DNA from: Nitrosomonas sp. | GTDB taxonomy: Bacteria; Pseudomonadota; Gammaproteobacteria; Burkholderiales; Nitrosomonadaceae | NCBI GenBank assembly: GCA_016703745.1 | Contig: JADJBK010000006.1 | Location: forward strand, 2,108,001-2,172,000 | Direction: 5' to 3' | DNA: 64,000 nt | In this document: positions 30,207-39,245 of the stretch, one piece after another | How the letters are laid out: each line of letters starts with the position of its first letter | How positions within the stretch are numbered: the first letter of the stretch is position 1 | Made by a program: the position numbers and the translations under genes | The notes under the pieces: generated by a model | What the model was told of the DNA's origin: nothing | The model's input: only the letters and a program-made list of their open reading frames with translations | Databases searched by the model: none

Positions 30207-30226
30207 TCATTTTAGGAGAAACAATA

Positions 30227-30661
30227 ATGATGACCAATCCAGGTAATGTACTCACACAGGGGCAATTTTCTTTCCTGCCCCCATTGACCGACAAGCAAAT
30301 TTCAACGCAACTCAAATATGCGTTAAAAAATGGCTGGGCAATCGGAATTGAATACACGGATGATCCTCATCCACGTAACACGTATTGGGAAATGTTTGGC
30401 AACCCAATGTTTGACTTGAAGGATCCGGCAGGAATTTTGCTGGAAATTAATAACTGCCGTAAAACTTTTCCAAATCACTATATCCGTGTGACTGCGTTTA
30501 ACTCGACACGCGGCGTGGAGAGTCCAACCATGTCATATATTGTCAACCGGCCGGAGAAAGAACCAGGTTTTGGTTTAGTACGTCAAGAAGGTGCGGGGCG
30601 GAGTATTAGTTACACCATTCACTCCTATGCAACCGACAAACCAGAATCTGAACGCTACTAG
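30227..30661 (+). CDS. cbbS: RuBisCO small subunit, red-type
   Basis: This 144-residue small subunit includes FSFLPPLTDKQISTQLKYAL, the YWEMFGNPMFDL region, and a C-terminal extension (RPEKEPGFGLVRQEGAGRSI onward, ~30 residues). That extension forms the beta-hairpin that lines the central channel in red-type enzymes. It has GGAGAAACA before the start and lies 20 bp after cbbL. A perfect 13-bp hairpin follows the stop. Confidence 0.96.
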   Translation: MMTNPGNVLTQGQFSFLPPLTDKQISTQLKYALKNGWAIGIEYTDDPHPRNTYWEMFGNPMFDLKDPAGILLEINNCRKTFPNHYIRVTAFNSTRGVESPTMSYIVNRPEKEPGFGLVRQEGAGRSISYTIHSYATDKPESERY

Positions 30662-30668
30662 CAACAAG

Positions 30669-30701
30669 CAATCTCTCTCTTCCCCAAGAAGAGAGAGATT
30701 G
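30669..30701 (+). terminator. cbbS-cbbX intercistronic hairpin
   Basis: Perfect 13-bp arms CAATCTCTCTCTT and AAGAGAGAGATTG enclose a 7-base loop directly after the cbbS stop. No T-run follows, so this is more likely an RNA-stabilising or partial-attenuation stem than a full terminator. It would set higher RuBisCO than CbbX expression. Confidence 0.7.
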
Positions 30702-30823
30702 TTCACAACACAAACGCAGCCGCTTAATAAGTTTCTTTGCATTTAACAAAGGGTTCTAATTATTAAATTAATACAATAGATACATGCTTCCAGCATGTAT
30801 CTATCCTATAGAGATGATCAAAC

Positions 30824-31765
30824 ATGTCTAAGCAAGCTAAAAACTTAACATCAACTCAAGATACATCAATTGATTTGGATGCAGAGTTCCAAGAATCTAA
30901 TATCCAGGAAGTGCTGGATAAACTAGATCGGGAGTTGATTGGTTTAATCCCTGTGAAAACTCGCATTCGTGAAACCGCAGCTTTGTTGCTGGTCGATCGC
31001 GTTCGCAAACAATTAGGATTATCTGCGGGCGCACCCAGTTTACATATGTGTTTTACTGGAAATCCTGGCACGGGAAAAACGACAGTAGCCCTGCGTATGG
31101 CAGAAATCTTACACCGCCTGGGCTATGTACGTGAAGGACATCTGGTTTCGGTAACCCGAGATGACTTGGTCGGTCAATATATTGGACATACCGCACCAAA
31201 AACAAAAGAAGTCATTAAAAAAGCAATGGGAGGAGTTCTTTTCATCGACGAGGCCTATTACCTTTATAAACCAGAGAACGAACGTGATTATGGCGCAGAA
31301 TCGATAGAAATTTTGCTGCAAACGATGGAAAATAACCGCGAAGACCTGGTTGTTATTCTGGCAGGCTATAAAGATCGCATGGATAAATTCTTCCATAGCA
31401 ATCCCGGCATGCGCTCGCGCATAGCGCACCATATCGACTTCCCGGATTATGGTCCTGATGAATTAGTTGCAATCGCCAAATTAATGCTGGAAAGTCAGAA
31501 TTACTGTTTCAGCACAGATGGAGAAGAGGCATTTGGGAAATATATTCGTCTGCGCATGAAGTCGGAACATTTTGCTAATGCGCGCTCAGTTCGTAACGCA
31601 CTTGATCGTGCTCGGCTACGGCAGGCAAATCGATTATTCTCCGGAACAAAGAAATCATTATCCAAAACCGATCTCACCACATTAGAAGCGGAAGATATTC
31701 TAGCAAGTCGTGTTTTCCTTGAAAGCGCATCGGATAATGAGCCCAATTTAAAAGTCAAAAAATAA
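30824..31765 (+). CDS. cbbX: Red-type RuBisCO activase CbbX
   Basis: CbbX is an AAA+ ATPase that pulls on the CbbL C terminus to release inhibitory sugar phosphates from red-type RuBisCO. The 313-residue protein has Walker [10 protein letters not shown] (79-87), the pore-loop/substrate segment [14 protein letters not shown], Walker [12 protein letters not shown] (137-147) and sensor region [13 protein letters not shown]. RuBP binding in the C-terminal part is typical of the family. It is 162 bp after cbbS, separated by the hairpin, and belongs with the red-type RuBisCO. Confidence 0.95.
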   Translation: MSKQAKNLTSTQDTSIDLDAEFQESNIQEVLDKLDRELIGLIPVKTRIRETAALLLVDRVRKQLGLSAGAPSLHMCFTGNPGTGKTTVALRMAEILHRLGYVREGHLVSVTRDDLVGQYIGHTAPKTKEVIKKAMGGVLFIDEAYYLYKPENERDYGAESIEILLQTMENNREDLVVILAGYKDRMDKFFHSNPGMRSRIAHHIDFPDYGPDELVAIAKLMLESQNYCFSTDGEEAFGKYIRLRMKSEHFANARSVRNALDRARLRQANRLFSGTKKSLSKTDLTTLEAEDILASRVFLESASDNEPNLKVKK

Positions 31766-31791
31766 AAATTTAAGACATATTTTTATTGGCG

Positions 31792-32136
31792 ATGGAAACG
31801 CTGACTCTTCCCTGGCGAATTTTCCCTAAAACGATCGAAGCGACTTGTTATAACCGCGGGCGGCTTGCGCTGCTGCGCTTAGGCTATCCACTGCGAGTTA
31901 CATTACAGCAGCATCGCGGATTAGAAGTCATTCTAGATAGCACCATGTGGCTCTGTGTTGACAGCAACACGGAGGATCAGCCCATATTGGCATGGCGCGA
32001 GTTCCAGATTCGCGGGCGACATAGCTTACACCTGCCCGTTTCTTGCGAATTGTGGCTATACCATAGCTACGCAGGTCTTATTATGGGATCGGCTCTGGAT
32101 GATTTGGATCAGGTACTTGAAAAAATTATGCATTGA
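31792..32136 (+). CDS. Small conserved-looking protein after cbbX, unknown
   Basis: This 114-residue protein starts METLTLPWRIFPKTIEATCYNRGRL and has no recognised domain, signal peptide or membrane helix. Sequence features are LRLGYPLRVTLQQHRGLEVILDS and a Trp-rich middle (MWLCVD, LAWREFQ). It starts 26 bp after cbbX and ends 38 bp before the aldolase-Dabb gene, all on the same strand, so it is likely part of the extended cbb operon. The ATG at 31792 is used; a TTG two codons upstream is possible. A role in carbon fixation or RuBisCO assembly is only guilt by association. Confidence 0.6.
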   Translation: METLTLPWRIFPKTIEATCYNRGRLALLRLGYPLRVTLQQHRGLEVILDSTMWLCVDSNTEDQPILAWREFQIRGRHSLHLPVSCELWLYHSYAGLIMGSALDDLDQVLEKIMH

Positions 32137-32174
32137 ACTGATTTTTTTACACCCCTAAATTTTAGAGGATAAAA

Positions 32175-33395
32175 ATGCCACTTGTAGATATGCGCGATAT
32201 GTTGAATCATGCTTATCAAAATAACTATGCAATTGGTGGTTTTGGACTGGTAAGCCTGGATTTCCTGGAAGCTATTGTCACCACGGCCGAGTCCTGCCGT
32301 TCACCTGTTATTCTCAATCTTTCTGAACCGCTCTTCCATCAACATGATTTTAGCCTGATCATGCCGACTGTCGAACGAGCTGCGCATCACGCCGAAGTGC
32401 CGGTTGCTATTCACTTTGATCATGCAAAGAAACATGATTCCATCGTTCAGGCGATTAATCTGGGTTGCAACAGCGTCATGCTGGATGTTTCTTCGGAAAC
32501 ATTCCCTGTCAATATCACTCAAACCAGCCATGTTACAGAAGTAGCTCATGCCTGTGGCGCAGCAGTTGAAGGAATACTCGGTTTTATAGGCGGTGTGGAG
32601 GGAGAAAATGCGATCAATAACCTGGGAGAAGTCGTCTATACCTCTTCAGAAGAAGCTAGAGTGTATGTTGAACGCACCAAAATTGATTTCCTTGCTGTTT
32701 CCGTTGGCACCATCCATGGCCGCCAGCCCAGTCGCAGCAGCAAATTAGACTTCAAACGCCTGAAACGCATTAACGATGGACTCGGCATTCCATTGGTGCT
32801 GCATGGCGGAAGTGGATTAGTTGAAGAGCAGTACCATAAGCTGATTTTAAATGGCGTTGCTAAAATTAACTGTTACACGGAACTTTCCGATATCGCGGCT
32901 GCGGTAATTCGTTCCAATAGCCAAAAAAACAACAAAAAGGGCTATATTGAATCATTGCACGGTGTTAAAGAAAGCCTTCAAGAGCAAATCAAATTGTATA
33001 TGCATCTCTGGGGATCAGCGGGCCGCGCAGCAGAAGTTTTGATTCAGTGCCATCCCTGGCAGTCTGTAGAGCAAATCATCGTTTGCAATGTTGAGAGCCG
33101 TTATCTTCAGCAATTTGATATGCTGGCTAAACAGGCACGTAAAACTTTAACGACAATTCCTGGTGTGCGCCAAGTCTTCTCAGGTTGGGCATTATCAGAA
33201 CCGGGGCAATACCGCCTTTGTTGGAGAATCCAACTGGCACACGCAGATGTTATCAACAGTTACCAATCTCATCCGCACTATAATGCTTTCTACAATCAAA
33301 TATCCCACTCGACTGATCCTAAAAAGATCAACACTACTTTTGTCGCAACGCTATCCAGTGTAAACCACCAATTAAAGGAATCTGTAACTGCATGA
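32175..33395 (+). CDS. Class II ketose-bisphosphate aldolase fused to a Dabb domain
   Basis: Residues 1-285 are a zinc-dependent class II aldolase: VAIHFDHAKKHDSI has the catalytic Asp82 and zinc His83; GTIHGRQPSR has His181; LVLHGGSGL has His210; AKINCYTEL is the phosphate/substrate strand. Residues ~298-395 look like a stress-responsive A/B-barrel (Dabb) domain, with IIVCNVESRY, IPGVRQVFSGWAL, YRLCWRIQLA and SYQSHPHYNAFYN. In the Calvin cycle such aldolases make FBP or SBP. The Dabb fusion is unusual to me. AGAGGAT lies before the ATG. It closes the plus-strand run that starts with cbbL. Confidence 0.8.
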   Translation: MPLVDMRDMLNHAYQNNYAIGGFGLVSLDFLEAIVTTAESCRSPVILNLSEPLFHQHDFSLIMPTVERAAHHAEVPVAIHFDHAKKHDSIVQAINLGCNSVMLDVSSETFPVNITQTSHVTEVAHACGAAVEGILGFIGGVEGENAINNLGEVVYTSSEEARVYVERTKIDFLAVSVGTIHGRQPSRSSKLDFKRLKRINDGLGIPLVLHGGSGLVEEQYHKLILNGVAKINCYTELSDIAAAVIRSNSQKNNKKGYIESLHGVKESLQEQIKLYMHLWGSAGRAAEVLIQCHPWQSVEQIIVCNVESRYLQQFDMLAKQARKTLTTIPGVRQVFSGWALSEPGQYRLCWRIQLAHADVINSYQSHPHYNAFYNQISHSTDPKKINTTFVATLSSVNHQLKESVTA

Positions 33396-33767
33396 TCTAT
33401 CCTAAACTCCACAGCGTCAGGTGCGAACAGCGGGGGTTGACAGGCGAATCTGCGGACAGTCAAGCAGGTTTTTGCCCTGACTGGTCGCCGGGAATGGACT
33501 TCAACCTTGTCTGCTCTCCGGGGCCAGGTCAGTTCCCAGACCGTATCCGGCAGTACTACTGAGAAGGGAATGGTGCATTTTGAATGTGACGCCCAAAACC
33601 GCACAGGTTTTGTTAAGCTCTCACAAAACTAGAAGGAATTCAAAAATGATGCATAAAACCTCCGCTCATTAAACATAAAAAATCTTCGCCAGACTGTTTT
33701 TCAAAGATAATACTGTTTTCAATATAATCAACGAATTGATTTAAAAATCTAATTACTATTAATCTTT
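33396..33767. other. 372-bp gap between cbb operon and the ebo region
   Basis: The first ~230 bp are richer in G+C than the neighbours and stay open in one plus-strand frame ending at ~33632 without a good start. This may be a gene relic, but no family is recognised. The rest is very AT-rich and probably holds the promoter of the next gene. Confidence 0.4.
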
Positions 33768-35912
33768 ATGCATATCGAAAAAGAGAAAGCCTCATTGATG
33801 GAGGTGGCGTTACAGCTTCTTGTTATTTTTATAAGCGTTTATTCTGCATACAAATACACGCTGACGCACGACATTATTCCAAAAGCGGTTATCCGGCTCC
33901 CGGATGTTTATGTCAGCGAAAGCAGTATTCTGCATATTGCAATAATATTCGTATCAATTTATAGCCTCTTATTAATACCTTATCAACTCATAAAAGGGGG
34001 CGGCGTTTTTTATCAGCCGAAAAGATTTGCTCAGGAATATCTTGTTTATCTCTGCGCTTATACAACAGCTTCGCTATACATATTTTTTGTAACTACAATC
34101 AATTACGATCCACAGCTCATCGCAGCAATTGGTTTATTCTCAACAATTCTTTATGCGCTGGCTTTTATAGCCTGGTATTTACTCAAAACCCGTGGAACAG
34201 CATTTTCCGGCTTATATCTCGCACCATTCGAACTGGTAAAACACTTTATTTCAATCAAGGGGATAATCGTAATCATTTATTTCCTGTGCCCGTTATTTTT
34301 AGGAAAAGCCTTTGTATCAGATAGAGATACCGCTAACTTGATCACACAAATCAGAATCTGGTTTAACCCACCCCAGGAATCCGGCTGGAGTCTCGTCAGG
34401 CTATATCCAAACATCGAATTTTCACAACCGATGCTGGTAAGGCAACCACCCGGAAACCCTGGTCAGCTATATGTCCTTGAACGCAATGGACGACTTCTGA
34501 AATTATCTTATCCCGAATCAAATGCTGTCGAATTAATATTCGACAGCGAGAGCCTTCTGGGAGAGGTGGAAATTGAAAACGGTGCGCTTGGTTTTGATTT
34601 TCATCCAGAATTTGGTCAAGCAGAAAGCATCAATTCTGGCCATATATACCTTTATTACACAAATCATCGTGAGGAAACACAAGTAAACAGACTCTCACGA
34701 TTTGACGTCACCCGACCCGATCCAGAATCAAGATTAAACTCCGAAGTTACTATCCTTTCCCTGCCTCGAAACCCTGATGGGTTTCATAATGGCGGATCTG
34801 TGGAATTTGGCCCGGATGGATACTTATATATCGGCCTGGGTGAAGGCACGCATCCCAAAGAAGCATCCCGCTATGCCGAAGTCCTGAGATCAGGCATCCT
34901 GCGTATTGATGTTGATTTAAACAATACTACCCGCAGCGGTTTGCCGGAAGGAGCATTTAACTATGGCCTGCGTCAGAATTACCTCATACCCAAAGATAAT
35001 CCTTTTATCGGAAACGCTAACGTAATGGACGAATACTGGGCGCTTGGACTGCGGAATCCTTTTCGTTTCACTTTTGATCCAGAAACAGGAAAACTATGGG
35101 TGGGCGACGTTGGATCAACAGTCTGGGAAGAAGTTAATGTCGTAGAAAAAGGAAAACATTACCAGTTTCCGTTTGTTGAAGGCAGACATCCGACCGGAAA
35201 GGAAAAACCCGAAGAACTAACCGGTATTGAGGAACAAGGCCCTTTTTATACCTATGAGCATACCGCCTATGACCGTGCTGTTATAGGCGGGACAGTATAT
35301 CGAGGCAAAAAATTTCCTGATTTATTTGGGAAGTATCTTTTTGCAGATAATTATTCTGCAAAAATTTTTTTATTAAGTGCTGATCAAGATTCGGCTGCAG
35401 AAGCCCAACTGATCGCACAGGGAGGACAGTACGCGCAACGTGGCATCAGCTCTGTTGTCCAGCTGACAACAGGAGACATACTGGTCACCTTGTTGGGCGC
35501 TGCTTCAAGTAAAACTGGTGAAATATTATCCCTGCAACCCAAAAGCGAATTGACTGTTAACGAGGAATCTGCCGTTCTAAAAGAAATTGATGCGGAGTCT
35601 GGTGAATATGACGAGAAACAGACGCGGGAGTTATACGGAATAAACTGCTCCAGGTGCCATGGACGTGAAGGCCGTGGTGATGGTCCGGATTCTGATTCTC
35701 TTGGAATCGGATTGCCAGATTTCACTACCAGGGAATTTCAATCAACCCGGTCGGATTCCGACATTCGCAATGTCATAGAAAAAGGTGGTGCCGCTGTGCA
35801 AATGAGTCCCATGATGCCCCCTTGGGGAGAATTCTTAAGCACTAATGAAATTGATCATCTAACCCTATACATGCGCAAACTGGGGAAAATCGACACAATG
35901 GAATCCAAATGA
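33768..35912 (+). CDS. Membrane-anchored PQQ-type sugar dehydrogenase fused to cytochrome c
   Basis: This 714-residue fusion has three parts. Residues ~10-190 hold five or so membrane helices (for example VALQLLVIFISVYSAYKY and IIVIIYFLCPLFLG). Residues ~205-600 match the glucose/sorbosone dehydrogenase beta-propeller (GSVEFGPDGYLYIGLGEG, DEYWALGLRNPFRFTFDPETG, LWVGDVGSTVWEEVN, FPDLFGKYLFADN). Residues ~615-710 are a class I cytochrome c with Cys627-x2-Cys630-His631 and a Met-rich MSPMMPPWG ligand region. Such enzymes oxidise an aldose or aldehyde in the periplasm and pass electrons to the chain. It is 36 bp upstream of eboD. Confidence 0.85.
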   Translation: MHIEKEKASLMEVALQLLVIFISVYSAYKYTLTHDIIPKAVIRLPDVYVSESSILHIAIIFVSIYSLLLIPYQLIKGGGVFYQPKRFAQEYLVYLCAYTTASLYIFFVTTINYDPQLIAAIGLFSTILYALAFIAWYLLKTRGTAFSGLYLAPFELVKHFISIKGIIVIIYFLCPLFLGKAFVSDRDTANLITQIRIWFNPPQESGWSLVRLYPNIEFSQPMLVRQPPGNPGQLYVLERNGRLLKLSYPESNAVELIFDSESLLGEVEIENGALGFDFHPEFGQAESINSGHIYLYYTNHREETQVNRLSRFDVTRPDPESRLNSEVTILSLPRNPDGFHNGGSVEFGPDGYLYIGLGEGTHPKEASRYAEVLRSGILRIDVDLNNTTRSGLPEGAFNYGLRQNYLIPKDNPFIGNANVMDEYWALGLRNPFRFTFDPETGKLWVGDVGSTVWEEVNVVEKGKHYQFPFVEGRHPTGKEKPEELTGIEEQGPFYTYEHTAYDRAVIGGTVYRGKKFPDLFGKYLFADNYSAKIFLLSADQDSAAEAQLIAQGGQYAQRGISSVVQLTTGDILVTLLGAASSKTGEILSLQPKSELTVNEESAVLKEIDAESGEYDEKQTRELYGINCSRCHGREGRGDGPDSDSLGIGLPDFTTREFQSTRSDSDIRNVIEKGGAAVQMSPMMPPWGEFLSTNEIDHLTLYMRKLGKIDTMESK

Positions 35913-35948
35913 ATTTCTACCACTTTTTAGCCATTGCAAGCGTCGAAA

Positions 35949-37175
35949 ATGCTCACTAAACTGCAACCGGAAACCATTAATGACCTCGATTATCCATCTA
36001 TTACGGTCGCCTCCACGCCTGATAAGTTACTAAATAACATAAAACTTGAGTTTTCCTACCCTGTATATTTTACAGAAGATATTTTTAATCCAGTTAACTT
36101 ACAGTTAGTTAATGTATTTTCTGCTCATGCCACCGAGAAAAGCCCGGTTTGTGTTTTTCTAGATCAAGGCATCGTAGACAAGAACTCGGATTTATTAAGT
36201 CAGATTGATAACTATTTTAATAGTTACCGCTCAAGATTAAAGCAACTCGGCACTCCCATGCTGATCCCCGGGGGTGAAATCTGTAAAACAGATCCGGAAA
36301 TTCTGGAAGCTGTCTATTGCAAGCTTCACCATGAAAAAGTAGATCGACATGCATTTGTCCTGGTTATCGGCGGTGGCGCTGTATTGGATGCCGTTGGTTA
36401 TGCTGCGGCTACCACTCATAGAGGTATAAGGCTCATAAGAATGCCTACCACGGTGCTGGGGCAAAATGATGCTGGAATTGGGGTCAAAACAGGTGTAAAT
36501 CGTTTTGACAAGAAAAATTTTCTCGGTGCTTTTGCTGTGCCAGTCGCTGTTATCAATGATTATGCTTTTCTGGAAACACTGCCAGCAAGAGAAAAAAAAG
36601 GAGGCATGGCCGAAGCGATTAAAGTTGCGCTGATCCGCGATGCGGTTTTCTTTGAATGGTTGGAATCCAATTCCAGTGCCCTTGCCAGTTTTTCGATAAA
36701 CACGATCAAATATATGATCAGGCGCTGTGCGGAACTACATTTACAGCAGATTACGCAAGGCGGTGATCCGTTTGAAACCGGGTCAAGCCGTCCGCTCGAT
36801 TTTGGGCACTGGGCGGCGCATAAGCTGGAATCCATGTCCAATTATGAGTTACGGCACGGAGAAGCTGTTGCAATTGGCATGGCAATCGATGCCAGATACG
36901 CTTTGGACACGCACAGAATCACGCACACCGACTTCATCAGAATCATTAAATTAATCAGGGCGTTCGGGTTTGCAGTTTCTCACCACACGATGCAGCAAAG
37001 GAACGTACACGGCAAATTGGAGTTACTGGATGGAATCGATGAATTCCGCGAGCATCTCGGGGGAGATTTGTCCGTAACCATGCCAAACATGATCGGATCT
37101 GGCCTGGAAGTCAATTTTATCTGCAGGCAAACAATGGAAAAAGCCATTCTATCCCTGTCTTTAATGGAAAAGTGA
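35949..37175 (+). CDS. eboD: Sugar-phosphate cyclase / 3-dehydroquinate synthase-like EboD
   Basis: This 408-residue protein belongs to the dehydroquinate-synthase-fold cyclases. NAD-binding and metal motifs are FVLVIGGGAVLDAVGYAAATTHRG, RMPTTVLGQNDAGIGVKTGVN, GGMAEAIKVALIRD (metal Glu), DFGHWAAHKLE (His) and ELRHGEAVAIGMAIDA (His). The set of neighbours eboE, C, A, B and F identifies it as EboD rather than AroB. The ATG at 35949 replaces a TTG five codons upstream. It would cyclise a sugar phosphate, possibly producing the precursor handled by the cluster. The substrate is unknown. Confidence 0.86.
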   Translation: MLTKLQPETINDLDYPSITVASTPDKLLNNIKLEFSYPVYFTEDIFNPVNLQLVNVFSAHATEKSPVCVFLDQGIVDKNSDLLSQIDNYFNSYRSRLKQLGTPMLIPGGEICKTDPEILEAVYCKLHHEKVDRHAFVLVIGGGAVLDAVGYAAATTHRGIRLIRMPTTVLGQNDAGIGVKTGVNRFDKKNFLGAFAVPVAVINDYAFLETLPAREKKGGMAEAIKVALIRDAVFFEWLESNSSALASFSINTIKYMIRRCAELHLQQITQGGDPFETGSSRPLDFGHWAAHKLESMSNYELRHGEAVAIGMAIDARYALDTHRITHTDFIRIIKLIRAFGFAVSHHTMQQRNVHGKLELLDGIDEFREHLGGDLSVTMPNMIGSGLEVNFICRQTMEKAILSLSLMEK

Positions 37176-37176
37176 T

Positions 37177-38382
37177 TTGCGACTACCTGACGGTACGGAA
37201 TTAACCTATTGCACCAACATTCATCCCGGAGAAAGTTGGCATGAGGTTCAGCAAAGCCTGAATTCATATACGCTGAAAGTTAAGGCAAGTGTTGCAGGTC
37301 GCGCCCCCTTCGGGATCGGACTGCGATTATCGGCCTCTGCGGCGGCGGAACTCTCGGTAGCAGGCACGCTGGAAGAATTCAAATTATGGCTCACACTAAA
37401 CAATTGCTATGTATTTACCATCAATGGCTTCCCTTATGGCAATTTCCATGGGGAAAGCGTCAAGCAAAATGTTTATCTGCCAGATTGGAGAAGCCGCGAG
37501 CGCGTAGACTACACGCTGAATCTGGCTGAATTGCTTGTTACGCTCCTTCCTGAAGGATATGCCGGGTATGGAAGCATTTCTACTGTTCCGCTTGGTTTTA
37601 AGGCGTCTTTTTCTGAATCGGAGAATGCCGCGCAAGCTGCTGAAAACCTTCTACTGGTTGCATGCCAACTAATTGAGTTAGAAAACAAATCCGGCAAGCG
37701 CATTATTCTCGGACTGGAACCAGAACCATGCTGCTATCTGGAAACAATCAGGGAAACGGTTCGTTTTTTTAATGACTATTTGCTGTCCGCCTCTGCATCT
37801 GAAAAAATCGGAAACGCCTTTAATCTCAGCGCCCAACAAGCGCGATTAGAAATTCGAAAGCATATAGGCATTTGCCTGGATTTATGCCATGCTGCCGTGG
37901 AATTTGAAGATCCGCATGATGTCATTGAGCAGATCCAATCGGCAAATATCAATATAGCCAAGATACAGATAACCAATTGCCTGAGAATTCCTTCGGTAAA
38001 CAATCAAAAAATCGAGCAGCTTTCCGCTTTTGCGGATGAGATATATCTCCATCAGGTTGTGGAAAAAACAGAGCAGGGATTGCATCGGTATGCCGATATC
38101 CCTCAGGCAATCTCCCGGTTTTATTCAAACCCCATTCATGGTGATATTGAATGGAGAGTCCACTTTCATATTCCTGTATTCCTGAATATGCTATCCATTT
38201 TTGATACGACACAATCATTCACCGAAGCAGCACTTGCCGGGCATGTCCGGACCAGGCTAACCCGGCATCTCGAAATTGAAACCTATACATGGTGTGTTTT
38301 GCCAGAACAATATCGGCCAGAAAATGTCGTGGAGCTGATTAGGAAGGAATATTCCTGGGTAAACAACATACTTTTACCGTGA
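37177..38382 (+). CDS. eboE: Metabolite traffic protein EboE (TIM-barrel)
   Basis: This 401-residue protein belongs to the xylose-isomerase-like TIM-barrel superfamily. The N-terminal LTYCTNIHPGESWHEV is the EboE signature. Later segments, ILGLEPEPCCYLETI, HIGICLDLCHAAVEFEDP and HGDIEWRVHFHIPVF, carry the acidic and histidine residues of a divalent-metal site. The start appears to be TTG at 37177, one base after the eboD stop, with GGAAAAG 5-12 bases upstream. The 3' end overlaps eboC by 4 bp (GTGA). The reaction is unknown. Confidence 0.85.
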   Translation: MRLPDGTELTYCTNIHPGESWHEVQQSLNSYTLKVKASVAGRAPFGIGLRLSASAAAELSVAGTLEEFKLWLTLNNCYVFTINGFPYGNFHGESVKQNVYLPDWRSRERVDYTLNLAELLVTLLPEGYAGYGSISTVPLGFKASFSESENAAQAAENLLLVACQLIELENKSGKRIILGLEPEPCCYLETIRETVRFFNDYLLSASASEKIGNAFNLSAQQARLEIRKHIGICLDLCHAAVEFEDPHDVIEQIQSANINIAKIQITNCLRIPSVNNQKIEQLSAFADEIYLHQVVEKTEQGLHRYADIPQAISRFYSNPIHGDIEWRVHFHIPVFLNMLSIFDTTQSFTEAALAGHVRTRLTRHLEIETYTWCVLPEQYRPENVVELIRKEYSWVNNILLP

Positions 38383-39242
38383 ATATTCGTATTTTCTTAC
38401 AACTTGGCCGCATATCAAATATTCCAACTGTTTGGACAAATTGTCTGACAGGCGCACTGTTATCAAATAGCTTTATCCTGGATTATCGTCTCTTTTTGTT
38501 ACTTATCGGAACAAGCCTGCTATATATTTCCGGGATGTTCATGAATGACGCTTTTGATTTCGGGTTTGACAAAAAATACAGACCATCCAGACCAGCTGCA
38601 AGTGGCAAAATCCCGGTTCCAACTGTTTTTGCCTGGAGCTTTCTGATGATGCTATCAGGTTTGTCCGCCATTCTTTTTGCTTCAACCGCGCAGCCTGAAT
38701 CAAACGGGCTTTTTGCTGCTCTGTGTTTGAGTATATTGATCATCATTTATGACTGGAAACACAAAAATAATCCCCTGGCGCCAGGTATCATGGGAATGTG
38801 CCGGGGAATGTTGCTGCTTACCGCTGGCCTTGTCTACTCGGACACCATCAATTTTCAATTGGCTGCGGGTGCCTTGTCCCTTTTCGCATGGACATTTGGA
38901 TTGACATTATTAGCAAAGCAGGAACATATTGATAATCAAACACCTAAATGGCCACTGCTCTTTTTGTCAGCCCCGTTGTTTTATGTGGCAATCGCCGTTA
39001 CATTAAAACCCATCAGCTGGTTATTTTTGGGACTGTTGATTCTGGTGATCATATATACGATGTTTCTCTGTCGTTCTCGCCAATCCAAACAAAAAATTCA
39101 GATGGTATCACTGCTTATTGCTTCCTTTTCTCTAGTGGATGGATTGTTACTGGCAGCAGGCGGATTTGAATCAGCAGCGATGCTGGCTGGTCTGATGACC
39201 CTTGCCACGCTACAACTTCAAAAATCCATTGCCGGAACGTGA
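38379..39242 (+). CDS. eboC: UbiA-like membrane prenyltransferase EboC
   Basis: This 287-residue integral membrane protein of the UbiA superfamily has eight to nine helices. The first Asp-rich motif, normally NDxxDxxxD, reads NDAFDFGFDKKYRPSRP (residues ~57-73), so the aspartates that bind prenyl diphosphate via magnesium are kept. The second motif region YDWKHKNNPLAPGIMGMCRG is also recognisable. It uses GTG as start, overlapping eboE. In the ebo cluster it is thought to attach or move a lipid-linked or hydrophobic metabolite. The acceptor is unknown. Confidence 0.86.
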   Translation: MNIRIFLQLGRISNIPTVWTNCLTGALLSNSFILDYRLFLLLIGTSLLYISGMFMNDAFDFGFDKKYRPSRPAASGKIPVPTVFAWSFLMMLSGLSAILFASTAQPESNGLFAALCLSILIIIYDWKHKNNPLAPGIMGMCRGMLLLTAGLVYSDTINFQLAAGALSLFAWTFGLTLLAKQEHIDNQTPKWPLLFLSAPLFYVAIAVTLKPISWLFLGLLILVIIYTMFLCRSRQSKQKIQMVSLLIASFSLVDGLLLAAGGFESAAMLAGLMTLATLQLQKSIAGT

Positions 39243-39245
39243 AGA

